From: Clostridia bacterium
GTDB taxonomy: Bacteria; Bacillota; Clostridia; Oscillospirales; CAG-272
Assembly: GCA_900753295.1 (NCBI GenBank)
Contig: CAADYQ010000060.1
Span: 1-24,117, forward strand
Length of the DNA stretch: 24,117 nt
Direction of reading: 5' to 3'
Shown here: in pieces, positions 7,462 through 12,934 of the stretch
Layout of the letters: every line of letters starts with the position of its first letter
Numbering within the stretch: position 1 is the stretch's first letter
Notes under the pieces: generated by a model
Told to the model about the DNA's origin: nothing
The model's input: the letters and a program-made list of their open reading frames with translations, nothing else
Databases searched by the model: none
Program-made: the position numbers and the translations under genes

Positions 7462-7543
7462 GATGCGAGCTTGTTCGGTTTTGCAGATCTGTATCTTTTT
7501 TTCGTTTTTTGGACGGCAAAACGGCGGCGTTCAGCCGCCGAGA
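7433..7543 (-). repeat. Dispersed intergenic repeat, copy B (inverted relative to copy A)
   Basis: Its reverse complement aligns with 5614-5736 along its length with a few substitutions and one gap of about 9 bases. The order of conserved blocks is the same (CTCGGCGGCTGAAC, TTTTGCCG, AAAGATAC, GCAAAACCGA, CAAAAATGCCGG). The 7386-7675 gap otherwise holds only a 12-bp inverted repeat: 7598-7609 (AACATTTTATAG) against 7665-7676. Confidence 0.75.
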
Positions 7544-7675
7544 CGCTGCGTATCTGCGTTACATCGCCTTGCAGATTCTTTACAAGAGTGCTTCAATAAC
7601 ATTTTATAGCTTGAAATTATCTCGATGTTTTGCCTTTGTTTAAAAAAGAAAATGTTTGTTAGAACTATAAAATGT

Positions 7676-8389
7676 TCAGGCATTGCGTTTTAGCTTAATG
7701 AAGTGCCAAATAACAACTGCTCCGGCAAGACAAATAAACATAGTAACCACAGCAACAGCTAATGCCACATTTGAAAAATGGGTCGAATTTACATCATATA
7801 TGATACTTTCTTCGCCGTTTTTATTTGTGACGATTAATTGAGAATATGATGATGCAAATAAATTAAAAATGCCCATGTCATTTTTAAGAAAATATTCAGT
7901 ATCTCCGATTTCTCGCTTGGTCGAAAAAACGCAATTATTCCAATAGGCATTGTTTTCGGATGTATTTTGAATTTTTAGAACGTCCTCGACCTCTCCCGTG
8001 GAATTAACGGCAATTGCGACATCACTGCGAACAAGATATATATTCAAAACGCTTTTATCAAGCTCAATACCGAAACTGCCACTGCATTTAAAACTGTAAC
8101 CATACTTAAAAACTCCATCATTTGTATAAATGCAAACTGTTTTGTTTTCAGAGTTACCGCAGCCAATAGCAATTAATCCTTCTTCATTGACAGAAAAACA
8201 CTTAATTGCTTTTTGGGGCGGTTCGTCCGCCAACATAGATATATTTACATTTTCAAGCAATGTTTTTCTATCATTTCCCGGTAATGATTGGGTGGAAAAA
8301 AATGTATTCATAGCCGATACTTCCGTTTCTCCGATAAACAATAAAATCAGCAACAATATAGTTGTAAAAATGTATTGAATACGCTTCAT
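7676..8389 (-). CDS. Exported protein with N- and C-terminal membrane segments, unknown function
   Basis: I chose the ATG at 8389 (MKRIQYIF...) because GGAGTGG lies just upstream of it and a signal-peptide-like segment follows at once; the longer frame from 8434 has no such site. The 237-aa protein has a hydrophobic N-terminal segment ending near EVSA, an extracytoplasmic region with beta-strand-rich text (GLIAIGCGNSENKTVCIY, DGVFKYGYSFKCSGSFGI) that recalls repeat or propeller-like surface domains, and a C-terminal transmembrane helix (VALAVAVVTMFICLAGAVVI) with a basic tail KLKRNA. It would lie mostly outside the membrane, held by the C-terminal helix. It is AT-rich and last in the minus-strand gene group. 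I do not recognise the family. Confidence 0.6.
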   Translation of the reverse strand: MKRIQYIFTTILLLILLFIGETEVSAMNTFFSTQSLPGNDRKTLLENVNISMLADEPPQKAIKCFSVNEEGLIAIGCGNSENKTVCIYTNDGVFKYGYSFKCSGSFGIELDKSVLNIYLVRSDVAIAVNSTGEVEDVLKIQNTSENNAYWNNCVFSTKREIGDTEYFLKNDMGIFNLFASSYSQLIVTNKNGEESIIYDVNSTHFSNVALAVAVVTMFICLAGAVVIWHFIKLKRNA

Positions 8390-8390
8390 T

Positions 8391-8510
8391 TTACCACTCC
8401 ATAATTTTGATATAAATGTTTTTAGCCACATCAAATATATTGAACCGAGTTATATTCCATGTAGCGGTTTCACCCCATTCAACATGAAATTCTCCGCCAG
8501 GTGTTCCATA
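8391..8510 (-). pseudogene. Orphan coding fragment, C-terminal 39 codons of a lost gene
   Basis: Upstream of the gene at 8389 a minus-strand frame reads YGTPGGEFHVEWGETATW and continues to IKIMEW, then TAA one base before the next ATG, as in a normal operon junction. The text looks like a genuine protein end. There is no start codon; an in-frame TAA lies at 8511-8513, directly before it. It is in a different frame from the 94-aa gene upstream, so it is either a remnant of a deleted gene or the tail of a frameshifted one. Confidence 0.4.
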
Positions 8511-8518
8511 TTATGGAT

Positions 8519-8803
8519 TCATGGATACGGAATCCAGCCGATCTGTATCGAAATCAAAACAACAATCAACGTAACTACCGGGACAGAATAAAGCATAAAT
8601 GATATTATTTTGTACAAATTCTTCCGTAGTCTGAAGTACAGTAAAGTAAACAAAACTGTCACAGCTCCGTATACCATCGTAAGGACAATGCTATACGGGT
8701 AGAATTTAAACAGTAGTGTCGGAAGAACAATCACAAGGCAAATCAATGCAACTGATATTCCTGCACACCATATCAAAAAATTTTTGCTTTTTGGGGGAAA
8801 CAT
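8519..8803 (-). CDS. Small membrane protein with three transmembrane helices
   Basis: This 94-aa protein is almost wholly hydrophobic. Predicted helices are near residues 9-30, 36-58 and 66-88, separated by short charged loops (RLRKNLYK). The start is supported by AAGGGGG 8 bases upstream of the ATG. It follows the lipoprotein gene by 88 bp on the same strand and is probably co-transcribed with it. I do not recognise the family. Small 3-TM proteins beside a lipoprotein can be immunity proteins or transporter accessories, but nothing here proves either. Confidence 0.6.
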   Translation of the reverse strand: MFPPKSKNFLIWCAGISVALICLVIVLPTLLFKFYPYSIVLTMVYGAVTVLFTLLYFRLRKNLYKIISFMLYSVPVVTLIVVLISIQIGWIPYP

Positions 8804-8891
8804 ATTCTAACCCCCTTCCAACAAACCAGTCTAATCTTCTTGTAGGGTCACAATAGATTCGAGACCGACAATATCCGTGTATTTTCCTCCG

Positions 8892-9725
8892 TTATTCAGT
8901 TATACACTTCGCAAAATCGCCGATCTCGATCAGTCCGTAGAAAATGGTGCTTCCCCGCTCAGTCGTCACGTGATAACTATCGGTATCCATTACGCGAGTC
9001 AAAGCATCATAATACGCACCAAAATCACTGATCAAATTGTCTCCGGACCGAGTGCCATCAGGATGAACAACATAATTTTCTATAGCTACATAATATTGCT
9101 CATTAAGAAATACGCACCGCATCGTTTTTAAACTATTATCATACGCCGAAGTAGAATAATAGATAACTTTATCGTCGGTCGAATTCAAATAAATAAAGCT
9201 GATATCAAAAGGAATAGCGCCACCGGCATTCAAACCATTATTAAAATTAGGTTTATATTCTTGAAAATGCTCCATGCTTGGTGCTTTTGCATCCTTTGTT
9301 ATTATGTCTGTCACCGATGAAGCTTTATTGATCTGAAAGCCGGCAATAAAATTCAAATCATCATATTTCTCACTGATCTTGTTTACATCGTTAAATCTGA
9401 CCCACGTATAATCGGCCGCACAACAATAATCTCTCGCTTCATAATCATGTTCGGCATTATAGTACGCACACACAAAATAATATTCTGATTTATCAAATCC
9501 AACGTGTAAAGCCTGTTTCCCGTTTTTTATTTCATCAATTTTGATAGCTGTTGAAGTATCGGGCATATCATGGTCGACAAACAAGTCTTGCAAGTATTCA
9601 ATCAATGAACAAACAAGAGCATCTTGGCTTTGCAATACCATTGTACCGTTTGTGTCAATTTTACACCCCGAAAAACACGTGATCAATAAAGCGCAAAGTA
9701 AAACAAATGAAATAATTTTATTCAT
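8892..9725 (-). CDS. Lipoprotein of unknown function
   Basis: The start is set at 9725 (MNKIISFVL...) because AAGGAGG lies 9 bases upstream. The longer frame to 9761 would put 12 odd residues before a clear signal peptide and run into the hairpin at 9757. The 277-aa protein has a lipoprotein signal with lipobox CFSGC (Cys near residue 21), so it is anchored on the outer face of the membrane. The mature part is acidic and rich in Tyr, Asp and Asn (EYYFVCAYYNAEHDYEARDY, FIYLNSTDDKVIYYSTSAYD) with several Cys. No family is recognised. It is the first large gene of the AT-rich island. A hairpin at 9757-9807 separates it from a 31-codon ORF upstream, so expression may depend on read-through. Confidence 0.65.
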   Translation of the reverse strand: MNKIISFVLLCALLITCFSGCKIDTNGTMVLQSQDALVCSLIEYLQDLFVDHDMPDTSTAIKIDEIKNGKQALHVGFDKSEYYFVCAYYNAEHDYEARDYCCAADYTWVRFNDVNKISEKYDDLNFIAGFQINKASSVTDIITKDAKAPSMEHFQEYKPNFNNGLNAGGAIPFDISFIYLNSTDDKVIYYSTSAYDNSLKTMRCVFLNEQYYVAIENYVVHPDGTRSGDNLISDFGAYYDALTRVMDTDSYHVTTERGSTIFYGLIEIGDFAKCITE

Positions 9726-9756
9726 ATCAGCATGCCTCCTTCCAAAATATTCCAAA

Positions 9757-9807
9757 ACCAAAAAGGCACATAAATAGCCCGCAATGCGACTCTACCTATG
9801 TGCCTTT
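9757..9807 (-). terminator. Terminator or attenuator between small ORF and lipoprotein gene
   Basis: AAAGGCACATA (9762-9772) and TATGTGCCTTT (9797-9807) are exact inverted repeats with a 24-nt loop. On the minus strand the stem is followed by T residues. It overlaps the stop codon of the small ORF and precedes the lipoprotein gene, so it could end the small transcript or attenuate read-through. Confidence 0.65.
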
Positions 9808-9901
9808 ATATTACGATTTTAAGTTGCCCTCTTTCCGATTGAAAGCGACATCCAAACACATTATGCGACAGGTAAAACTGCTGTTTTTGAATAGAATTCA
9901 T
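9806..9901 (-). CDS. Small 31-residue peptide gene
   Basis: The ATG at 9901 is preceded by GGAGG at 9909-9913 (7-bp spacing) and by a good promoter (TTGACA, 17 bp, TACACT; 9935-9963). The frame runs 31 codons to TAA at 9806-9808 and is followed at once by a terminator hairpin. The peptide begins MNSIQKQQFY, contains VFGCRF with a single Cys, and ends in hydrophobic LKIVI. It has no signal peptide and is not long enough for a transmembrane protein. Having promoter, ribosome site, ORF and terminator in 200 bp argues for a real product, either a signalling or precursor peptide or a leader peptide controlling the genes downstream. I recognise no family. Confidence 0.55.
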   Translation of the reverse strand: MNSIQKQQFYLSHNVFGCRFQSERGQLKIVI

Positions 9902-9934
9902 AACATCGCCTCCAATTTGTATATTTACATTATC

Positions 9935-9963
9935 AGTGTATCATGTTTTCTCTGACTTGTCAA
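9935..9963 (-). promoter_or_regulatory. Promoter of the small-peptide gene
   Basis: On the minus strand: TTGACA (9963-9958), 17-bp spacer, TACACT (9940-9935), then GGAGG and the ATG at 9901. It is back to back with the promoter at 10006-10034. Confidence 0.75.
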
Positions 9964-10005
9964 GAACTTTTTATGCAGCAAATGCACAGATAGCGTTTAT
10001 TCCAC

Positions 10006-10034
10006 TTGACATTTAAAAACAACTGTGGTATAAT
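10006..10034 (+). promoter_or_regulatory. Perfect sigma-A promoter with no intact gene downstream
   Basis: TTGACA (10006-10011), 17-bp spacer, TATAAT (10029-10034). Transcription would start near 10041. The first downstream object is a structured segment ending in a hairpin, not an ORF. Confidence 0.8.
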
Positions 10035-10040
10035 TCCATC

Positions 10041-10128
10041 TGTTCGCTCGGAGGGCGTGTCGTTCAAAGGAAACAACAGCCGGACAAGAGACAGACTGAA
10101 ATGTCTGCTTCTTGCCCGGCGTTTTGTG
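10041..10128 (+). ncRNA. Candidate small RNA of about 90 nt (or orphaned leader)
   Basis: From the predicted start the transcript can fold CGCTC/GGGCG (10046-10058), then a possible GTT/AAC stem. It ends in a long imperfect hairpin in which GCCGG (10079-10083) pairs with CCGGC (10116-10120), CAAG with CTTG and ACAGAC with GTCTG. The hairpin is followed by GTTTTGT. It therefore has promoter, body and terminator. It does not match a riboswitch class I know. The alternative is the 5' leader and attenuator of the truncated membrane protein gene just downstream. Confidence 0.45.
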
Positions 10129-10131
10129 TAA

Positions 10132-10326
10132 AGTCGATGCATCGTATACAGCCCCGTACTGCTTATGGGCATCGGCGGGATCCTTATCATAGTCAGCAAG
10201 GAGGCGAACCGGATCACCATGCCGATCACCGAGCTGCTCGTCATGCTCTACGCCGCCGCAGCGATACGGAAATACACAAAAGCTCTGCCCGCCGCGAGTG
10301 CCGAAAAACTCAAATCGAGCTTTTAA
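10132..10326 (+). pseudogene. C-terminal remnant of a membrane protein
   Basis: An open frame without a credible start (the first ATG at 10165 has no ribosome binding site; TAA lies just upstream at 10129) encodes two hydrophobic segments, SPVLLMGIGGILIIVS and ITMPITELLVMLYAAAAI. They are joined by KEANR and followed by a polar tail ending EKLKSSF. This is the look of the end of a polytopic membrane protein whose front was deleted. It is GC-rich like the GntR gene behind it, so the AT-rich island to its left may have replaced the missing part. The family is not recognised. Confidence 0.5.
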
Positions 10327-10338
10327 TAGCCTGCGTTC

Positions 10339-10367
10339 TTGACTTTACCGTCCGTTTGTTGTATACT
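10339..10367 (+). promoter_or_regulatory. Promoter of the GntR regulator gene
   Basis: TTGACT (10339-10344), 17-bp spacer, TATACT (10362-10367), about 40 bp before the ATG at 10408. Confidence 0.7.
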
Positions 10368-10407
10368 TTTATATGTTAAAGAATCCATATATGAAAGCGA
10401 GAATACA

Positions 10408-11082
10408 ATGGACGGCATAAAACGCGCAGCCGGGCTGAGAAGTGCGGCATCGGAGGCTGTAATACGCCAAATACGCGCCGATATAATCACACGCCGGCTC
10501 AAGCCGGGGCAAAAGCTGACCGAGCAATCGGTATGCGAAAAATTCGGGATAAGCCGCAGCCCGGTGAGAACGATATTTCAACAGCTTGAAAAAGAGGGCA
10601 TGGTTATTATGCTTGACAACGGGTGCAAGCAGATAGTGGCTTTTGAGCGCTCGGACCTGTTCGATCTTTACGACTTTCGCCATTACATAGAAACGAGCGC
10701 GGTAAAAAATATTTTTGAGCGCACGCGCAGGTATGCGCCGCTGATAAAAATGACGGAATCCCTCGATTCCGCCGAAAATTGCGGCAGTATATCTGAGGAT
10801 ATCGCCTTTCACCGCGCGGTCGTTGAAATGTCGGGCAACAGATATCTGCTAAACGCCTATGATACCATCGCGCCGACGCTGCACACGATATTTTCGATAA
10901 ACGTACCGCTTTACAGCCGCCAGTTCACTGACGAATACAACAGCCGCCATATGACGCTGGTGAGGTCGCTGCTGAACGATCCGCTTGATGTATGCCTTGA
11001 AAAATTCAACGAGCATCATGATTATGCGCTGAAAAAAGCCCTTATCGCCATGGAGCTGATCGAAAAGGACTCGGAAGAATAA
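10408..11082 (+). CDS. GntR-family transcriptional regulator (FCD/FadR subfamily)
   Basis: I chose the ATG at 10408 (MDGIKRAAGL): the longer frame from 10339 would start inside the promoter. The 224-aa protein has an N-terminal winged helix (about residues 12-70: AVIRQIRADIITRRLKPGQK, then EQSVCEKFGISRSPVRTIFQ) and a C-terminal FCD-type helical ligand domain. The FCD domain carries DIAFHRAVVEMSGN and EHHD segments, where Asp and His residues usually bind a metal and a carboxylated effector. Such regulators commonly repress sugar-acid pathways. Its own neighbours are not catabolic, but the last 16 codons and the downstream hairpin are duplicated at 5738-5825 beside the kinase/aldolase genes, which hints that this family once controlled those. 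The ribosome binding site is weak (GAAAGCGAG). Confidence 0.85.
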   Translation: MDGIKRAAGLRSAASEAVIRQIRADIITRRLKPGQKLTEQSVCEKFGISRSPVRTIFQQLEKEGMVIMLDNGCKQIVAFERSDLFDLYDFRHYIETSAVKNIFERTRRYAPLIKMTESLDSAENCGSISEDIAFHRAVVEMSGNRYLLNAYDTIAPTLHTIFSINVPLYSRQFTDEYNSRHMTLVRSLLNDPLDVCLEKFNEHHDYALKKALIAMELIEKDSEE

Positions 11083-11087
11083 AATGT

Positions 11088-11122
11088 GGTTGTAAAAAAC
11101 TCAAAATGAGTTTTTAACAACC
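11088..11122 (+). terminator. Hairpin after the GntR gene
   Basis: GGTTGTAAAAAACTCA (11088-11103) pairs with TGAGTTTTTAACAACC (11107-11122) at 15 of 16 positions. It is the counterpart of the hairpin at 5738-5772 and lies between convergent genes, so it may end transcription from both sides. Confidence 0.65.
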
Positions 11123-11123
11123 C

Positions 11124-11177
11124 CAGATTACTGACAAAGCCCCTCTCTTGCTTGAGATGGGCTTTGTCAGTGATCTG
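11124..11177 (-). repeat. Palindromic repeat, copy D1
   Basis: CAGATTACTGACAAAGCCC (11124-11142) and GGGCTTTGTCAGTGATCTG (11159-11177) pair with one mismatch, and the loop can extend the stem (TCTC/GAGA). The same element, inverted, is at 12167-12219, on the other side of the XRE gene. Confidence 0.85.
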
Positions 11178-11178
11178 A

Positions 11179-11196
11179 GCCCCGCCAAAGCGGGGC
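11179..11196 (-). terminator. Hairpin just after the second XRE gene
   Basis: GCCCCGC (11179-11185), CAAA loop, GCGGGGC (11190-11196): a perfect 7-bp GC stem 7 bp beyond the XRE stop on the minus strand. There is no T-run, so termination may need the adjoining palindrome D1. Confidence 0.5.
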
Positions 11197-11203
11197 GATA
11201 AAA

Positions 11204-12016
11204 TCATTCATTCAAAAGTTTTTCGATTTCGCCGCGTCTGTCACTTGTGCCTTCAAAAACCGTTGAATTGAACCATTTGCTTTCAACAAAATCCTCGGAA
11301 AAAGCGTCCATGATTTTTTTTGCAATTCGAAATTGTGAACTTGCTTTTTCATTTTCTCCGCGGTTTTTCAGATACTTGCCTGCAATCACCAACATATCAA
11401 TCAGATCTTCGGCGGATATGTTTTTCTGCTTCTGTGCCGCTTCGTAGCTGTTCTCGCCGTCAAGCAGCGATGCCATCAGTTCGAGCTTTGTGAAATATAT
11501 CTCCGGTATCATTTCAAGCGTTGGTTTAATCAGATCGACCTGACCGTTTTCCTTGTAGCAGGTGGCAAGGATGCGACAGGCATCGTATTTTACAGAGTCG
11601 TCTTTGGTTGATGTTATAAGGGATTTGCAAATGCTGATAACCTCCTCTGCACGGGTTTGATAATCCAAGGTGTAGAGCAAATTATTCAGTATAATGTCGT
11701 TGCCCGGATATCTTTGTAATCCTTTGCGCAGGATTTCTTCGGATTTTGCAACATCGGAATTCCGGTACTTCCATGATTCGGCGCAGATTGCCTCGACCTG
11801 CTTCTCGGTTTCAAACAGATTGAAATCAAACAGTTCATCGGTAGAAATGCCGAAGAATGACGCAATTGCCGGAATCATTGTTACATCGGGCATGGTGTTT
11901 CCGTTTTCCCATTTTGAAACCGCTTGAAAGGACACGCCAAGATAATTTGCAAAAACCTCCTGGGATATATTTTTCTGTTTTCTTAAACTTTTAATTTTTT
12001 CTCCGAGTTTTATCAT
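11204..12016 (-). CDS. XRE-family HTH regulator with TPR-like C-terminal domain
   Basis: The start is set at ATG 12016 (MIKLGEKIK): GGAGG lies at 12025-12029, 8 bp upstream, whereas the longer frame begins with a TTG overlapping that ribosome site. The 270-aa protein has a Cro/CI helix-turn-helix at residues 1-60 (LGEKIKSLRKQKNISQEVFA, GVSFQAVSKWENGNTMPD, ending STDELFDFN). Helical repeats of TPR type follow (SEEILRKGLQRYPGNDIIL, AEEVISICKSLI). That domain usually binds a peptide, protein or small ligand. The protein has the same architecture as that at 6279-7385 but is shorter and more AT-rich. It has its own promoter with an inverted repeat lying across it (12063-12091), which suggests autoregulation. 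It lies between inverted palindromes D1 and D2. Target unknown. Confidence 0.85.
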   Translation of the reverse strand: MIKLGEKIKSLRKQKNISQEVFANYLGVSFQAVSKWENGNTMPDVTMIPAIASFFGISTDELFDFNLFETEKQVEAICAESWKYRNSDVAKSEEILRKGLQRYPGNDIILNNLLYTLDYQTRAEEVISICKSLITSTKDDSVKYDACRILATCYKENGQVDLIKPTLEMIPEIYFTKLELMASLLDGENSYEAAQKQKNISAEDLIDMLVIAGKYLKNRGENEKASSQFRIAKKIMDAFSEDFVESKWFNSTVFEGTSDRRGEIEKLLNE

Positions 12017-12062
12017 AAAATATTCCTCCAAAACAATTTGGATCAGCGCTTATCCTGATATC

Positions 12063-12091
12063 ATTATACTTGCAATACAGCAGAATTGCAA
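12063..12091 (-). promoter_or_regulatory. Promoter with overlapping operator-like inverted repeat
   Basis: Minus strand: TTGCAA (12091-12086), 17-bp spacer, TATAAT (12068-12063). The exact inverted repeat TTGCAAT, 8 bp, ATTGCAA (12070-12091) covers the -35 box and spacer, the usual place for an autorepressor site. Confidence 0.65.
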
Positions 12092-12132
12092 TAACTCATA
12101 TTGAGAGAATTTTTCTATCGTAGGTTGAAGAT

Positions 12133-12165
12133 GGCACGGAGCCAATGTATGGTTGGTTCCGTGCC
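12133..12165 (+). repeat. Long hairpin next to palindrome D2
   Basis: GGCACGGA (12133-12140) pairs with TCCGTGCC (12158-12165), and CCAA pairs with TTGG inside. It abuts palindrome D2 in the same way as the GCCCCGC hairpin abuts D1. Confidence 0.65.
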
Positions 12166-12166
12166 T

Positions 12167-12219
12167 CAGATCACTGACAAAGCCCATCTTAAGCGAGAGG
12201 GGGCTTTGTCAGTAATCTG
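12167..12219 (+). repeat. Palindromic repeat, copy D2 (inverted relative to D1)
   Basis: CAGATCACTGACAAAGCCC (12167-12185) and GGGCTTTGTCAGTAATCTG (12201-12219). Read in its direction, it matches the minus strand of D1 including the loop start ATCT and AAGC. Together D1 and D2 bracket the XRE gene and its promoter. Confidence 0.85.
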
Positions 12220-12239
12220 ACGCTCCACCGGAGCGTTTT
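12220..12239 (+). terminator. Short terminator-like hairpin beyond D2
   Basis: ACGCTCC (12220-12226), ACC loop, GGAGCGT (12230-12236) and further T residues. Confidence 0.5.
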
Positions 12240-12303
12240 GACTTGCTCATCCACGACCTCCGGGTATCCCGGAGCGGGGAGGCGTTCAAAGCCGCTTCGA
12301 GAG

Positions 12304-12345
12304 CAAAAGAAAAGAGACACGCAGTGCGCATCTCTTTTCCTTTTG
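12304..12345 (-). terminator. Hairpin downstream of a tRNA-like fragment
   Basis: CAAAAGAAAAGAGA (12304-12317) pairs with TCTCTTTTCCTTTTG (12331-12345) with one bulged base. On the minus strand it follows the tRNA-like 3' end, as a tRNA terminator would. The rest of the 12240-12424 stretch shows only the perfect CTCCGGG/CCCGGAG hairpin and no convincing gene. Confidence 0.5.
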
Positions 12346-12372
12346 GTTGCGGAGGTGGGACTTGTAACCACC
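12344..12372 (-). tRNA. tRNA 3'-end-like fragment (not a functional tRNA)
   Basis: On the minus strand GGTGG, TTACAAGTC, CCACC then TCCGCAACCA looks like the T-arm, acceptor strand and CCA of a tRNA. The loop is two bases too long and no matching D-arm, anticodon arm or 5' acceptor strand is found upstream. The stretch 12250-12275 (minus strand ACCCGGAGGTCGTGG) also recalls the anticodon-arm and variable-loop text of bacterial tRNA-Met. Probably debris of a tRNA used as an insertion site; low certainty. Confidence 0.3.
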
Positions 12373-12424
12373 GGATCGCGCGGAAATGTGTGCGAGGTCG
12401 TTTGTTTGGTGCGGCGCGGCGACA

Positions 12425-12857
12425 TCAGGCGACCGTCTGCGCGTTCGCTTCAGCCCATTCGCGGTACGCAGCCGGCGAAAGTCCTCCGGGTTTGACCGAG
12501 GATATGCGGATCCGGTTATAGTACACGAATATGTACCTGAAAATGATGCTCTTCACCTGACCCTGCGTCAGCTTGTAGCCGATTTTTCCTTCTTCAAGGT
12601 CGCAAAAAGCTTTCCATTCTCGCATTGTCAAAGCAATCTCCGGTACCGCTGAGGCTCTGAACAAGTCCTGCATCCCGGAGCGCAGTCCTGAATGCCTCGC
12701 TGGTGTACTGACTTCCCCGGTCGCTGTGAAAGACCGCTCCGCGGATCTTTTTCCCGTATTGCAGTCCAAGCTCCGTTACGGTTCGGATGCAGAGTTCCTT
12801 CTTCATATTGTTGTCCATTGCTGCGGTGGTTATGACTTTGCGGGGTTCCGGTGAAGG
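12425..12857 (-). pseudogene. Broken IS3-family transposase (C-terminal part of OrfB)
   Basis: Minus-strand text contains HSDRGSQYTSEAF, SGTGDCFDNARMESF and then, in another frame, VKSIIFRYIFVYYNRIR and PGGLSPAAYREW. These are the end of the rve/DDE integrase domain of IS3-family OrfB, with the second Asp (SDRGSQ) and the Glu (RMESF) of the catalytic triad present. The N-terminal half, including OrfA, is missing upstream of about 12857. Two frame breaks are visible. After MESF a T-run of 5 (12604-12608 on the + strand as A) replaces the 6 needed for the usual FFATLKKEK text. A second run of 5 (12584-12588) also needs 6 to continue into the C-terminal part. Loss of one base in each run explains both shifts. 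The element is dead. Confidence 0.8.
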
Positions 12858-12899
12858 TTTGAAAAATACACAAAAATAAACGCTGAGTGTTGTAAACTC

Positions 12900-12928
12900 T
12901 TGCGTTTTTCCGGGAAATGTGTTATCAT
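12900..12928 (+). promoter_or_regulatory. Promoter of the sensor/kinase operon
   Basis: TTGCGT (12900-12905), 17-bp spacer, TATCAT (12923-12928). Transcription from here gives a GC-rich leader of about 200 nt before the ATG at 13137. Confidence 0.5.
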
Positions 12929-12934
12929 ATTACC

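Noticed and set aside
5546..7675. Possible CRISPR array or tandem repeats among the intergenic palindromes
   Set aside because: Only two to three dispersed copies in inverted orientation, with no regular spacers and no cas genes.
9806..9901. Small peptide as cognate signal of the two XRE/TPR-like regulators (RRNPP-type quorum sensing)
   Set aside because: The peptide gene is not adjacent to either regulator, has no export signal, and the regulators' C-terminal domains are only TPR-like by eye.
10101..10379. 92-codon frame starting MSASCPAFC
   Set aside because: It starts inside the candidate RNA hairpin and is out of frame with the more convincing membrane-protein remnant at 10132-10326.
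12189..12521. Overlapping open frames of 78-92 codons on both strands
   Set aside because: They run through hairpins, tRNA-like debris and the IS3 end, have no ribosome binding sites and no protein-like pattern.
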